The translations under genes and the position numbers were made by a program. A stretch of 64,000 bases of DNA from CAVUFH01 sp963740835 (GTDB taxonomy: Bacteria > Actinomycetota > Acidimicrobiia > IMCC26256 > PALSA-610). The notes beneath the pieces were generated by a model. It had not been told where the DNA came from, searched no databases, and saw only the letters and a list, made by a program, of their open reading frames with translations. Below, one piece after another: positions 1 to 8,328 of this stretch (positions within the stretch are counted from its first letter, which is position 1; every line of letters starts with the position of its first letter). Where the stretch lies: the NCBI GenBank assembly GCA_963740835.1, contig CAVUFH010000003.1, positions 1,674,001 to 1,738,000 of the forward strand. Reading direction: 5' to 3'.

Positions 1-789
1 CGTCTCCGTCAACCGCGGTTGTTGTGGCGGGCGCGCTTGATGCAGACCGCGCAGGCTGTGTTCCGCGGCGCGCTCGACGACGCCGACTACTTCGCGGCCG
101 AAGCCGTCGAGCTCGGTCGCCGGGCCGGGCAGGGGAGCGAGGCGTTCCTCTTCTACACCGAGCAGCTGCTGGAGATCCGCCGCTGGCAGGGCCGGCTCGA
201 CGAGCACCTCGGGCAGCTGAAGCCGTTCGCGGGCCAGGCCAACTGGGACTTCGGCTACGCGATCACCCGCTACCTCTACGAAGCCGGCGACGTCGACGGT
301 GCGCTGCAGATCTACCGCGACGCGGTCAGCGAAGGCTTCCTCCCGCTGCGCCGCGACATGCTCGTCGCGCCGTCGCTCTACAACCTCGCGTTCCTCGCCG
401 CGCGCGAGGGTGACGTCGCGACCGCCGAGGGGTTGTACGAGGCGCTCCGTCCGTTCGCGGACTCGTTCGCGAACACGACGATCGCCAAGCCGGTCGGCTG
501 GCACTACCTCGGACTGCTCGCGGCGACGATGGGCAAGATCGAGACGGCCGAGTCCTACCTGCGCAAGGCGATCGGCGTCCACGACATCGTGGGCGCGCCG
601 CTGTTCCGTGCCGAGAGCGAGATCGAACTCGCGCGTGTGCTCCTCGACGGCGGCCGCGACACCGATGCCGAGGAACTGCTCACGAGTGCCCGCGCCACCG
701 CAGAGGCGCGTGGCTCCGCGCTGCTTGGGCGTCAGTGCGATCGACCGAGTACTGCACCGGCCGCGAGCGCGAGGCACAACGGCGGGTAG
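1..789 (+). CDS. TPR-type helical repeat protein, C-terminal part (5' end outside window)
   Basis: The frame is open from the first base of the window, so this is the 3' end of a longer gene. The visible ~260 residues form helical pairs of TPR type: small residues (Ala, Gly) and Tyr/Leu recur at TPR spacing, for example around DVDGALQIYRDAV and IETAESYLRKAIGVH. Such tails are common on large actinobacterial regulators that carry an AAA/NACHT-type ATPase or cyclase domain plus TPRs. That parentage is inferred, because no catalytic domain is visible. The last ~20 residues are low-complexity and may reflect read-through after a lost stop. Confidence 0.6.
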   Translation, partial: RLRQPRLLWRARLMQTAQAVFRGALDDADYFAAEAVELGRRAGQGSEAFLFYTEQLLEIRRWQGRLDEHLGQLKPFAGQANWDFGYAITRYLYEAGDVDGALQIYRDAVSEGFLPLRRDMLVAPSLYNLAFLAAREGDVATAEGLYEALRPFADSFANTTIAKPVGWHYLGLLAATMGKIETAESYLRKAIGVHDIVGAPLFRAESEIELARVLLDGGRDTDAEELLTSARATAEARGSALLGRQCDRPSTAPAASARHNGG

Positions 790-1082
790 ACGGTGTGGTC
801 CCGGCGCACGAATGCGGTCGAGCTCGAATCAGGTACCACGAGGTCCGTGCGACCAGCGAGGCCGAGGACGCCGCGCGTCGCGAGCACGGTCGCGACACCG
901 ACGCGTCCGGTCCGGTTGACCAGCGGTTGCCGCGCCGGGCTACGGACGAAGACGTTGAACCCACTCGAGGGTTGACCGACCGCGATCGGAAGCGAGGTGC
1001 CGACTACGTGTCGATCACGCGGGACAACCTGCGGACATTGCGCACCGCGCTCGGCTGCACCTGAGCCCGGCGGTCGGCGCGG

Positions 1083-1655
1083 TCAGAGATCTGGCTGATC
1101 CCACCGCGGTGTGCGCTGCAGCAGCGCGCGTAGGAGCGGCGCGAACTCGTCGAGCGGTTGCGACGGGTAATTCGTTTCGAAGCAGTTCTCGTCGTACAGC
1201 TCGCAGAACTCCACGGTGTCGTCGAACCACTCGTGCCCGGCGTAGTGCTCACGCGCGTTCGGATCCGCGCCCACATGTCGTCCGTAGTAGTAGAGCTGGA
1301 ACACCGGGTGGTGCTTGGTGATCCACGTGAGCCGCTCGTCCACGAACGGCTTGAGGATCGAGGCCGCGAGCTCGCCGTGGTTACGAGGCGCGAGCGTGTC
1401 GCCGATGTCGTGCAGCAGGCACATCGCGACGTAGTCATCGTCGCGTCCGTCCCGGCTCGCGCGCGTCGCGGACTGCAAGGAGTGGTCCAGGCGTGAGATC
1501 GCGTAGCCCTCGGTTCCTTCGTCGAGCAGTCGCAACGCATCGAGAACCCGGTCGGTGTATCCCGCGAGGAAGTCGACCCGGCGTGCTTCGATGATCTCGT
1601 AGTCGGCCGGCGTGCTGTCCTGCATGCGGGCGAAGTTGGCGCGTTGGACGACCAT
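1083..1655 (-). CDS. HD-domain phosphohydrolase-like protein
   Basis: 190 residues, ATG start at 1655. The metal-binding HD signature is LLHDIGD (H82, D83), with a preceding HSLQSATRA helix (H58) and a later KHHPVFQ segment (H115/H116). This His/Asp ladder is typical of HD proteins related to the phosphonate-operon and myo-inositol-oxygenase-like group. The DNA immediately upstream is a lone TM-protein gene ending 12 bp away on the same strand, so co-transcription is likely. Substrate unknown. A longer in-frame extension upstream exists but is out of register with the neighbouring genes and is not coding. Confidence 0.82.
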   Translation of the reverse strand: MVVQRANFARMQDSTPADYEIIEARRVDFLAGYTDRVLDALRLLDEGTEGYAISRLDHSLQSATRASRDGRDDDYVAMCLLHDIGDTLAPRNHGELAASILKPFVDERLTWITKHHPVFQLYYYGRHVGADPNAREHYAGHEWFDDTVEFCELYDENCFETNYPSQPLDEFAPLLRALLQRTPRWDQPDL

Positions 1656-1666
1656 CGGACCACAGT

Positions 1667-2149
1667 CTATTGAGTCACGGCCGTGCGCATCTTCGTGACG
1701 AGTGCCGCGAACATCGGGTAGGTGGCGGGCCCCCCGAGCGCGTCGATCGACGGTTTCCACAGATCCCAGCGGTCGATGAGTCGTTGTCCGAGCAGGAGCC
1801 GGATCGTCTCGAAGTCGAAGCCACCGTGCTTCTCGAGCGCGCCCAACTGCTCGTAGTAGTCGAGCTCCCGGTACAGCACGAACGCGTCGACCGAGTTCTC
1901 GTCGATGTAGCGCAAGAGCGCGTCCCGCAACGCCTCGCGCGTCTCGAACGTGTTGATCAGGCGACGCGTCTCCTCGAGCGGCGCTTCGTTCCAGCGGCGG
2001 AAGAAGTCGGCGGCCATCTGCGTCTGCCGCGCGACGCGCGCTTCCCGCACCTGCTTGCTCGCCAAGATGACGACGCCGAGAGTGCTCACCAACCCGATGG
2101 CTCCCACCGCGGTCGCGATTGCGGTGACTTGCTCGGCCCAGTTCGGCAT
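1667..2149 (-). CDS. Single-pass membrane protein, DUF4760-like
   Basis: 160 residues with an N-terminal hydrophobic segment at about residues 8-32, followed by a charged helical cytoplasmic domain with many Arg/Glu and aromatic residues (RRWNEAPLEETRRLINTF). This architecture resembles the DUF4760 group, whose function is unknown. AAAGGG lies 6-10 bases before the ATG. It sits between the phosphoesterase and the HD gene, with short gaps (17 and 11 bases), so the three probably form one transcript. Confidence 0.7.
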   Translation of the reverse strand: MPNWAEQVTAIATAVGAIGLVSTLGVVILASKQVREARVARQTQMAADFFRRWNEAPLEETRRLINTFETREALRDALLRYIDENSVDAFVLYRELDYYEQLGALEKHGGFDFETIRLLLGQRLIDRWDLWKPSIDALGGPATYPMFAALVTKMRTAVTQ

Positions 2150-2166
2150 GGCAGGACCCTTTCTCT

Positions 2167-2961
2167 TCAGTCGTCGTATGCCGGTGTTCCCGGTCGAACT
2201 GCAGGATGACGGACCTGGTCGCCGCGCTGGAAGCTGGCGAGGTAGTCCGCCTCGGGATGGCCCGACGCGCGGATGCTGGCCACGACCGCGTCGTGGTCGT
2301 AGTCGACGCGCCGGTGCCGGATGCGATGCCCGCTCGGGTCGTCGTCCACGATGACGTACGACGCGCGCAGGTCGGACGTGATCGGGTTGCTGACGCTGCC
2401 GAGGTTGATCGCTCGCCTCGCGCCGAGCTGCCGGTCCGTCGCCTGGTGCGTGTGGCCGCCGCAGATGACGTCACCGTCGGCGCCGGCGAGCAGCGCGGCG
2501 AGCTCACGATCGGCGACCGCGGGCGTGATGCCGGGGCCGTCATCGGACCGCGGGGAGGCGTGGATGCCGAGCAGCCGGGTCCCGTCGGTGAGCACGGCGC
2601 GCAGTTGTGGCGGAAGCGCGCCGAGCCATGCGATGTCCGCCGTTCGCATCTGGGCTGTGGTCCATGCGAAGGAGGCTTCGACCGCCAGGAAGCGCGGCCG
2701 GAGCGTCGGGTCGCGTTCGACGTCGTCGGCGTGGGGTGCCGGGCGCGCACCCGAAACGACGTACCGGTCGGTGTTCCCCCGCACGAACTGCGCGCCGGGA
2801 AGGTTGCGCAACCGTTCCAGCGTCTCGGTGGGTTCCGGACCGATCGCGACGAGATCGCCGAGCGCCCACCACGCGTCGATGCCCTGACGGGTTCCGTCGG
2901 CGATGACTGCGTCGAGCGCGACCGGATTCCCGTGGACATCGGAGATCAGGGCCAGGCGCAC
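2167..2961 (-). CDS. YfcE/MJ0936-type metallophosphoesterase
   Basis: 264 residues from the GTG at 2961, chosen because MRLALISDVHGN then matches the family N-terminus; a GTG 18 bases upstream is the alternative. All calcineurin-like motifs are visible: DVH (D8, H10), GD (D36), GNTD (N63, D65) and a late GGHTH. These would hold a dinuclear metal centre that hydrolyses phosphodiesters or phosphomonoesters. C-terminal residues after the GGHTH motif include the family-typical INLGSVSNP turn. Likely the first gene of the transcript that continues into the membrane and HD proteins. Confidence 0.85.
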   Translation of the reverse strand: MRLALISDVHGNPVALDAVIADGTRQGIDAWWALGDLVAIGPEPTETLERLRNLPGAQFVRGNTDRYVVSGARPAPHADDVERDPTLRPRFLAVEASFAWTTAQMRTADIAWLGALPPQLRAVLTDGTRLLGIHASPRSDDGPGITPAVADRELAALLAGADGDVICGGHTHQATDRQLGARRAINLGSVSNPITSDLRASYVIVDDDPSGHRIRHRRVDYDHDAVVASIRASGHPEADYLASFQRGDQVRHPAVRPGTPAYDD

Positions 2962-3014
2962 GGACCCAGCCTGCCGCACCCTCGCGGGTCGCGATTTGCC
3001 ACCACCGCGCTGTG

Positions 3015-3038
3015 GTACCTGACACGCGTGTCAGGTAC
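3015..3038. promoter_or_regulatory. Perfect 24-bp palindrome, candidate repressor operator
   Basis: Half-sites GTACCTGACACG and CGTGTCAGGTAC are exact reverse complements with no spacer. The site ends 9 bases before the amidohydrolase ATG at 3048 and lies between that gene and the divergent phosphoesterase. Size, symmetry and position fit a TetR-family dimer (or pair of dimers) operator. No regulator gene is adjacent. Confidence 0.6.
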
Positions 3039-3047
3039 GCTCGCCCG

Positions 3048-4271
3048 ATGGAATTGCCGAAGATCGTCAGTGTCGACGACCACGTGGTCGAGCCCGCGCA
3101 CGTCTGGCAGACCTGGCTGCCGCAGAAGTATCGCGAAAAAGGCCCGCACGTGGAGCGCAAGCGCTGGGGTTCGTTCGTGAAGATGGCCGGCGCCCGCTAC
3201 GTGAACCCCGAGGACCCGAACGGGTTGTGGGGTGACGCGTGGTACTTCGAGGACCGCCTCATCTACGTGCACAAGAGGTTCGTCGCGATCCCCCTCGAAG
3301 CGACACCCGATGGCGACGTGTCCAAGTTCGACCGCACCAAGATGGTGATGGAAGCGCTCACCTACGACGACATGCGCCCCGGCTGCTACGACCGTGACGC
3401 GCGCATCGCCGATATGGATCTGAACTGGTCCGACGGTTCGCTGCCGTTCCCGACCTTTCCGCGGTTCTGCGGGCAGACGTTCTACGAAGCCGAGGACAAA
3501 GAGCTCGGGTTGGCCTGCGTCAAGGCGTACAACGACTGGATGGTCGAGGAGTGGTGCGGACCGTCCCGCGGTTACAACATCCCGCTGTGCCTCATGCCGC
3601 TGTGGGACGTCGAGCTCGCGGCGCAGGAGATCCAGCGCAACGCGGACCGGGGTGTGCGCGCGTTCTGCTTCAGTGAGCTGCCCCACCACTTGAAGCTGCC
3701 GACGATCCACAGTGGCGAGTGGGACCCCGTGTTCCAGGTCTGCAACGACACCGGTGTCACGCTGTGCATGCACATCGGTTCGTCGTCGACGAACCCGTCC
3801 GCGTCGCCCGACGCGCCCGGCGGCGTCGGCGGCACGCTCGCGTTCAACAACTCGATGGCGTCACTCGCGGACTGGTTGTTCTCCGGGAAGTTGATCCAGT
3901 TCCCCGAGCTCAAGCTCGCGTACTCCGAGGGTCAGATCGGCTGGATCCCTTACGCGCTCGAGCGCGCCGACACGGTGTGGGACCAGCACGACAGCTGGCA
4001 GCACTCCAAAGAGCTCATCCCTGAACCGCCGTCCACCTACTACTACGGCCGCATCTTCGGGTGCTTCACCGCCGACCATCACGGCCTGCACTCGCTGAGC
4101 GAGGTGGGCGAGGACAACATCTGCTTCGAGACCGACTACCCGCACACCGACACCACGTGGCCGCATTCCAAGGCATACGTCGAGAAGATGCTCGCCGACT
4201 TCGACGAGAACCTCGCCTACAAGGTGCTGCGCGGCAACGCGATCAGGATGCTGGAGCTCGATCGGGTCTGA
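3048..4271 (+). CDS. Amidohydrolase family (amidohydro-rel / Amidohydro_2) protein
   Basis: 407 residues from the ATG at 3048; the in-frame extension upstream runs through the palindrome and is rejected. The N-terminus VSVDDHVVEPAHVW is the degenerate DxH motif of this metal-dependent TIM-barrel family. A central MHIGSSS and a C-terminal ETDYPHTDTTWPHS supply the later His/Asp ligands. Actinobacterial members act in catabolism of carboxylic or aromatic compounds, often as decarboxylases or hydrolases; the substrate cannot be read here. The 24-bp palindrome overlapping its promoter region suggests ligand-controlled expression. Confidence 0.85.
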   Translation: MELPKIVSVDDHVVEPAHVWQTWLPQKYREKGPHVERKRWGSFVKMAGARYVNPEDPNGLWGDAWYFEDRLIYVHKRFVAIPLEATPDGDVSKFDRTKMVMEALTYDDMRPGCYDRDARIADMDLNWSDGSLPFPTFPRFCGQTFYEAEDKELGLACVKAYNDWMVEEWCGPSRGYNIPLCLMPLWDVELAAQEIQRNADRGVRAFCFSELPHHLKLPTIHSGEWDPVFQVCNDTGVTLCMHIGSSSTNPSASPDAPGGVGGTLAFNNSMASLADWLFSGKLIQFPELKLAYSEGQIGWIPYALERADTVWDQHDSWQHSKELIPEPPSTYYYGRIFGCFTADHHGLHSLSEVGEDNICFETDYPHTDTTWPHSKAYVEKMLADFDENLAYKVLRGNAIRMLELDRV

Positions 4272-4289
4272 ACCCGTACGGCAGGGAGC

Positions 4290-5138
4290 TCATCCTTCCG
4301 GCGCGAACGTCACCGGTGCGCTGAACGCGGCGCGACGGTGGGCACGGCGCAGGATCAGCAACACCGCGGGGCCGAACACGACGATCGCGACGACGTTCGT
4401 GATCGCGCGGCCGGTGTCCCAGCCCCAGGTCGATGTGGCCAGCGTGTACAGGAGGAACCGGTGCAGGTTCTCGAACACCGGCGCGCCGGCGACGTAGGAG
4501 AGCTGCGTATCGCTCCCGATCGCGAACGGCCAGAACCACAGGTTGATCAAGAAGCCGAAGAAGTACGCCGACACCGCGCCGTAGGTCGCGAGCATGGCGA
4601 TCTCCTTCCGACCGCGCATCGGAGGCAGTAGCCCCGCCCCGAGCCCGATCCACGACGCCGCGAGCATCTGGAACGGGAGCCACGGGCCGATGCCACCGGT
4701 GAGGATCGCGGACGCGAACAGCGTGGTAGAGCCGAGCACGAAGCCGAAGCCGGGTCCGTAGACGCGACCGGCCAGCACGAGCAGGAAGAACACCAGCTCA
4801 ATGCCTCCGGTTCCCGCACCGAGCGGACGCAGCGCCGCACCAATCGCCGAGAGCACGCCGAGCATCGCGATCGCCTTGGTGTCGATCCGGCCGGTTGTGA
4901 TCTCCGCCAGGACGATCGCGATCAGGCCGGGGAGCAATGCGGCGAAGATGAAGGGCGCGTCCTCGGTGTGGGCGAAGTTGCTCGGCGGGGTGACGAGCAA
5001 CGGCCAGAAGAACATCAGGAACCCCGCGACCGACACGAGAGCCAACGCGGCGAGCGATCGCGGACTCACGCCGACGACACCGCGCGTGCGGCGCGGCGCG
5101 GCGGTGGGTTGGGTGGCGGTGGGATGGGTTGCGGTCAC
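4290..5138 (-). CDS. ECF transporter S component, probably cobalamin-specific
   Basis: 282 residues from the GTG at 5138, whose GTGA overlaps the stop of the ATPase gene. A Thr/Pro/Ala-rich N-terminal tail is followed by about six hydrophobic segments with Gly- and Trp-rich loops (LPFQMLAASWIGLGAGL, INLWFWPFAIG) typical of ECF substrate-binding subunits. It would capture the vitamin in the membrane and dock onto the T/A/A' module. Cobalamin is inferred from the riboswitch heading the operon, not from residues in this protein. CbrT-type proteins of actinobacteria are the nearest named group. Confidence 0.78.
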   Translation of the reverse strand: MTATHPTATQPTAAPRRTRGVVGVSPRSLAALALVSVAGFLMFFWPLLVTPPSNFAHTEDAPFIFAALLPGLIAIVLAEITTGRIDTKAIAMLGVLSAIGAALRPLGAGTGGIELVFFLLVLAGRVYGPGFGFVLGSTTLFASAILTGGIGPWLPFQMLAASWIGLGAGLLPPMRGRKEIAMLATYGAVSAYFFGFLINLWFWPFAIGSDTQLSYVAGAPVFENLHRFLLYTLATSTWGWDTGRAITNVVAIVVFGPAVLLILRRAHRRAAFSAPVTFAPEG

Positions 5139-6799
5139 TGGAGCGACCCGCTCGTGACGTGCGCAGCCGTGAGCGCGGCACCGACCTCGGCGACCGTGAG
5201 CCACGGCTCGGGGTGCAGGATCTTTGCGACTTGGGGCGCGAAGGACGGTGACGAACAGATCACTTCGGCCGTGGGGCCGTCGGCGACCACTTCGCCGTCG
5301 GCGAGCACGACGACGCGGTCCGCAACCGACGCGACGAACTCGACGTCGTGGGTGGCGACGACGATCGCCCGCCCCTCGGCCGCGAGCTCGGCGATGACCG
5401 CCGCGAAGCGATCCTTCGCGGTCGGGTCGAATCCCCGCGTCGGCTCGTCGAGGAGCACCACCTCGGGCGCGGCCGTCAGCTGGACCGCAAGAACGAGCGC
5501 GAGGCGCTGGCCCTCAGAGAGGTCGCGGGGATGGGTAGCGGACCCGACGCCGACCACGAGCCGCTCGAGCAGCTCGCGGCATGTCCCCGGCCGCGTCGCC
5601 GCGTCGTGGTCCGCTTGCGTGCACTCGTCGCCGACGGTCGGCATGTAGAGCAGATCGGACGCCGTCTGCGGGACGAGCCCGACCAACCGGCGCGCCGCGT
5701 CGGGTGTCAGCGTGGCCGGATCCTGCGCGGCGACCGCGACCCGGCCCTCCTGGCGGGGCCCCGCGCCCTGCAGGGCCCACAGCAGCGACGACTTGCCGGA
5801 GCCGTTGCGCCCCATGAGCGCGACGACTTCGCCCGCGTGCAGATCGAGGTCCACGTTGCGCACCGCGACGACGTTCCCGTAACGGACGACCACGCGGCGC
5901 GCCGCGAGCGCGACCGGACCGGCGCTGGTCGACGCGAGCACCCGCCCACGCGCGGGCGGCGCACTGTCGGCGAGCGCGCGTCGCAACGGGCCCGCGCGCC
6001 GGCGAGCGTCCCGAACCGACAAGGGGAGCGGTGTCCAGCCCGCGCGGCGAGCCAGATGCACGACCGGCGGCGCGATGTCGGCGACTTCGAGGATGGTACG
6101 CGCGTCGCCCGCGGTGACCCGGCCGTCGCCGTGCACGTGCGCGACGGTGTCGGCGTGGTGCACGACGCGTTCGAGCCGGTGCTCGGCGAGCAGCACGGTG
6201 ACGCCGAGATCGTGCACGAGCCGCGCGACGGCCGCGAGCACATCTTCGGCCGCGTTCGGGTCGAGTGCGGACGTCGGTTCGTCGAGGACGAGCGCGCGTG
6301 GGTGGGCGGTGAGTACGGACCCGATCGCGACGCGCTGCTGCTGCCCGCCCGAGAGGGCGCGGAGCGGCCGGCCGCGGAGCTCGGCGATCCCGAGGAGGTC
6401 GAGCGTCTCCTCGACGCGCTTGCGCATCACGTCGGGTGGCAGCCCGAGCTGCTCCATCGCGTACGCGAGCTCCTCTTCGACCGTGTCCGTGACGAACCCG
6501 GCGGACGGGTCCTGGCCGACGTAGCCGACGACATCGGCGAGGTCGCGCGGCTTGTGCTCGCGCGTGTCGCGCCCGTCGACGAGGATGCGGCCGGCGAGAT
6601 GGCCGCCGGTGAAGTGCGGCACCAATCCGTTCACCAACCCGAGCAGCGTCGACTTCCCCGCACCGGTCCGGCCGATAGCGAGGCACAGCTCGCCCTCGTC
6701 GATCGTGAGGTCCACGTCGCGCAGCACCGCACGCGTCTCCTCGTCCTCGGTGGTGGTGTCCTCGGCGTGAGTGAACGTGGCGTGCTCGATGCGGATCAC
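5135..6799 (-). CDS. ECF transporter fused double ATPase (A-A')
   Basis: 554 residues from the GTG at 6799, which overlaps the T-component stop by GTGA. It carries two ABC cassettes. The first has Walker A GRTGAGKSTLL, signature LSGGQQQRVAIG and Walker B ALVLDEPTSALDP. The second has GRNGSGKSSLL, signature LSEGQRLALVL and Walker B VVLLDEPTRGFDP. ATP hydrolysis would drive toppling of the S component. The linker between cassettes is Ala/Arg-rich. The frame also stays open upstream through the T gene, giving a spurious 958-residue reading caused by the indel described there. Confidence 0.88.
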   Translation of the reverse strand: MIRIEHATFTHAEDTTTEDEETRAVLRDVDLTIDEGELCLAIGRTGAGKSTLLGLVNGLVPHFTGGHLAGRILVDGRDTREHKPRDLADVVGYVGQDPSAGFVTDTVEEELAYAMEQLGLPPDVMRKRVEETLDLLGIAELRGRPLRALSGGQQQRVAIGSVLTAHPRALVLDEPTSALDPNAAEDVLAAVARLVHDLGVTVLLAEHRLERVVHHADTVAHVHGDGRVTAGDARTILEVADIAPPVVHLARRAGWTPLPLSVRDARRRAGPLRRALADSAPPARGRVLASTSAGPVALAARRVVVRYGNVVAVRNVDLDLHAGEVVALMGRNGSGKSSLLWALQGAGPRQEGRVAVAAQDPATLTPDAARRLVGLVPQTASDLLYMPTVGDECTQADHDAATRPGTCRELLERLVVGVGSATHPRDLSEGQRLALVLAVQLTAAPEVVLLDEPTRGFDPTAKDRFAAVIAELAAEGRAIVVATHDVEFVASVADRVVVLADGEVVADGPTAEVICSSPSFAPQVAKILHPEPWLTVAEVGAALTAAHVTSGSLQ

Positions 6800-8011
6800 G
6801 CCGGCACCTTCGGTGGGTCGCCGGCGTGCGTGCTCGTCGCGGCCTCCGGCTCGGCCGCGGATGCCGCGGTCACCGAGCGCGTTCCGCTCGGATCGCGCCG
6901 GGCGCGCGCCTGCACCGGCGGTGCGAGCCACGCGGGGAGCGCGCCGGCAAGGATCGCGAGGAACGGGAGGAGCGGCAGGGTGGGCCACTGCAACGGTTGG
7001 AGTGACGGGTTCAGCGCATCCGGGTTGACCGAACCGGTGAAGAACAGCGCGGCCGCGACGAAGATGCCCGAGGCCGCGACGGCCCACTCGGGTGCGAGCC
7101 AGGGATCCGGGCGGTAGCGCGTGGTGTGGACCTGCCGGCCGCCGATCACGAACCCGACCGCGGCGCTGGTGAGCCCGCCGAAGAGCGCCGACAGCCCGAG
7201 GATGCGCGCCGTCGACGCATCCAGCAGCCCGTAGATGCCGAGGCAGACGCCACACAAACCGATGAGCACGAGCGCGCCACCCGTGACGTGCACGGCGGCG
7301 CGCCGTTGCGTGACGCGGCGGCCGTGGCCGCGCGCGTCCATCGCGGCTGCGAGCATGAGCGAGCGATCGAGCGCGTCGGTCGCAACGGGCACGATGATCT
7401 GCCGGACCACGTGCGCGCCCTTGTCGCGCGCCGCTGCGCAATCGCCGCGCCCGCCGCACCCGTTGCACGCTCTCGACCAGTTGCGGGGCGACACTCAACG
7501 CGACCGTGACCGCGACGCCGACCTCGTGCAGCGCGGCCGGCGTCGACTTCAGCAGGCGTTTCGGGTTCGCGAGCACGTTGGCCGCGCCGATGCAGATGAG
7601 CAGCGTGGCGAGGCGAAGGCCGTCGTACACCGCCGCGAGCACACCTTCGAGCGACACCGGGCCGCCGAGCCGGATCCCCGCGGCTGCCGCTGGCAGCGGG
7701 ATCTCCGGCAGCCGGAAGAGCACATGTTCGCCGTACTGCGCGTCGAGCAGCATGCGGAACACGACACGCAGGCAGATGATCACCAACGCCATCAACAGAT
7801 AGGCCTTGAAGCCCCGGCTCCACGGCGCGTCGCCGCGTCGGGCGGCCACGACGTACGCGACCACAGCGAGCACGGCACCGAGCAGGAGCGGATTCGTGGT
7901 CCGGCTCGCGGCGGTCGCGAGTCCGAGCGCCCAGAGCCACCACGCGCCGGGGTGCAGTTCGCGTGGCAGTCGCTCGCTCACCGTGAAGGTGCGAGGCGCC
8001 GGGCGGTTCAT
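6796..8011 (-). CDS. ECF transporter T component, split by a frameshift
   Basis: Two readings join into one CbiQ/EcfT-like protein of about 404 residues. The first runs from ATG 8011 to about 7435, with TM helices and the coupling sequence ending VESVQRVRRARRLR. The second resumes one frame over with ARDKGAHVVRQIIVPV, then LMLAAAMDARGHGRR, the second Arg-rich coupling motif, and four more hydrophobic segments to 6796. The total length is not a multiple of three, so one base is gained or lost at about 7425-7440. The gene is first in the operon, directly under the riboswitch. If the shift is real, the transporter is probably dead. Confidence 0.75.
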
Positions 8012-8057
8012 GGGTCGGTGGCTCCGTTCCGCGTACCTCGACGGTGTCGAGGAGCCG

Positions 8058-8215
8058 ATTCCGGACGGGCATTCCGACTCCCCGGTGAACGCAACCGTCG
8101 GTGGGGACCAACGGTTGTGTGCGGGCTACGGCTGCGGGTCAGTGCCGGAGTTCGACCGGCTTCCCCCGCCCGGTGAGCTTGCTGTGGGGCGAACTGCTGT
8201 GAGAGTGCTGGTCAA
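8058..8215 (-). promoter_or_regulatory. Cobalamin (B12) riboswitch
   Basis: On the minus strand the leader of the ECF operon holds the conserved core GGGGGAAGCCGGTCGAACTC (8167 to 8148), followed by CGGCACTGACCCGCAGCCGT. Downstream is a B12-box-like GAGTCGGAATGCCCGTCC (8080 to 8063). These match the CCGGTxxGAATCCGG...CTGACxCGCAxCCGTA pattern of AdoCbl aptamers. The B12 box ends about 50 bases before the T-component ATG, so control of translation by loop-loop masking is likely. Outer boundaries are approximate. Confidence 0.8.
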
Positions 8216-8328
8216 CGCTACCAAGGGCGCAGCGACGGGCATCAGGCCCGTGCGTCAGGTAGAAACTGCCAGACGTCACGCTCGCGCGGGTGGACGCGGG
8301 GCTCAGAACCGACTTGGGGGATCAGCGG

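Noticed and set aside
5135..8011. Single 958-residue T-plus-ATPase fusion protein
   Set aside because: The middle ~200 residues are Arg/Ala-rich out-of-frame text, while the adjacent frame carries the genuine second half of the T component.
8236..8252. Hairpin ACGGGC/GCCCGT upstream of the B12 riboswitch as a terminator
   Set aside because: Stem is only 6 bp with no T-run and lies in the leader; it may be a peripheral riboswitch helix.
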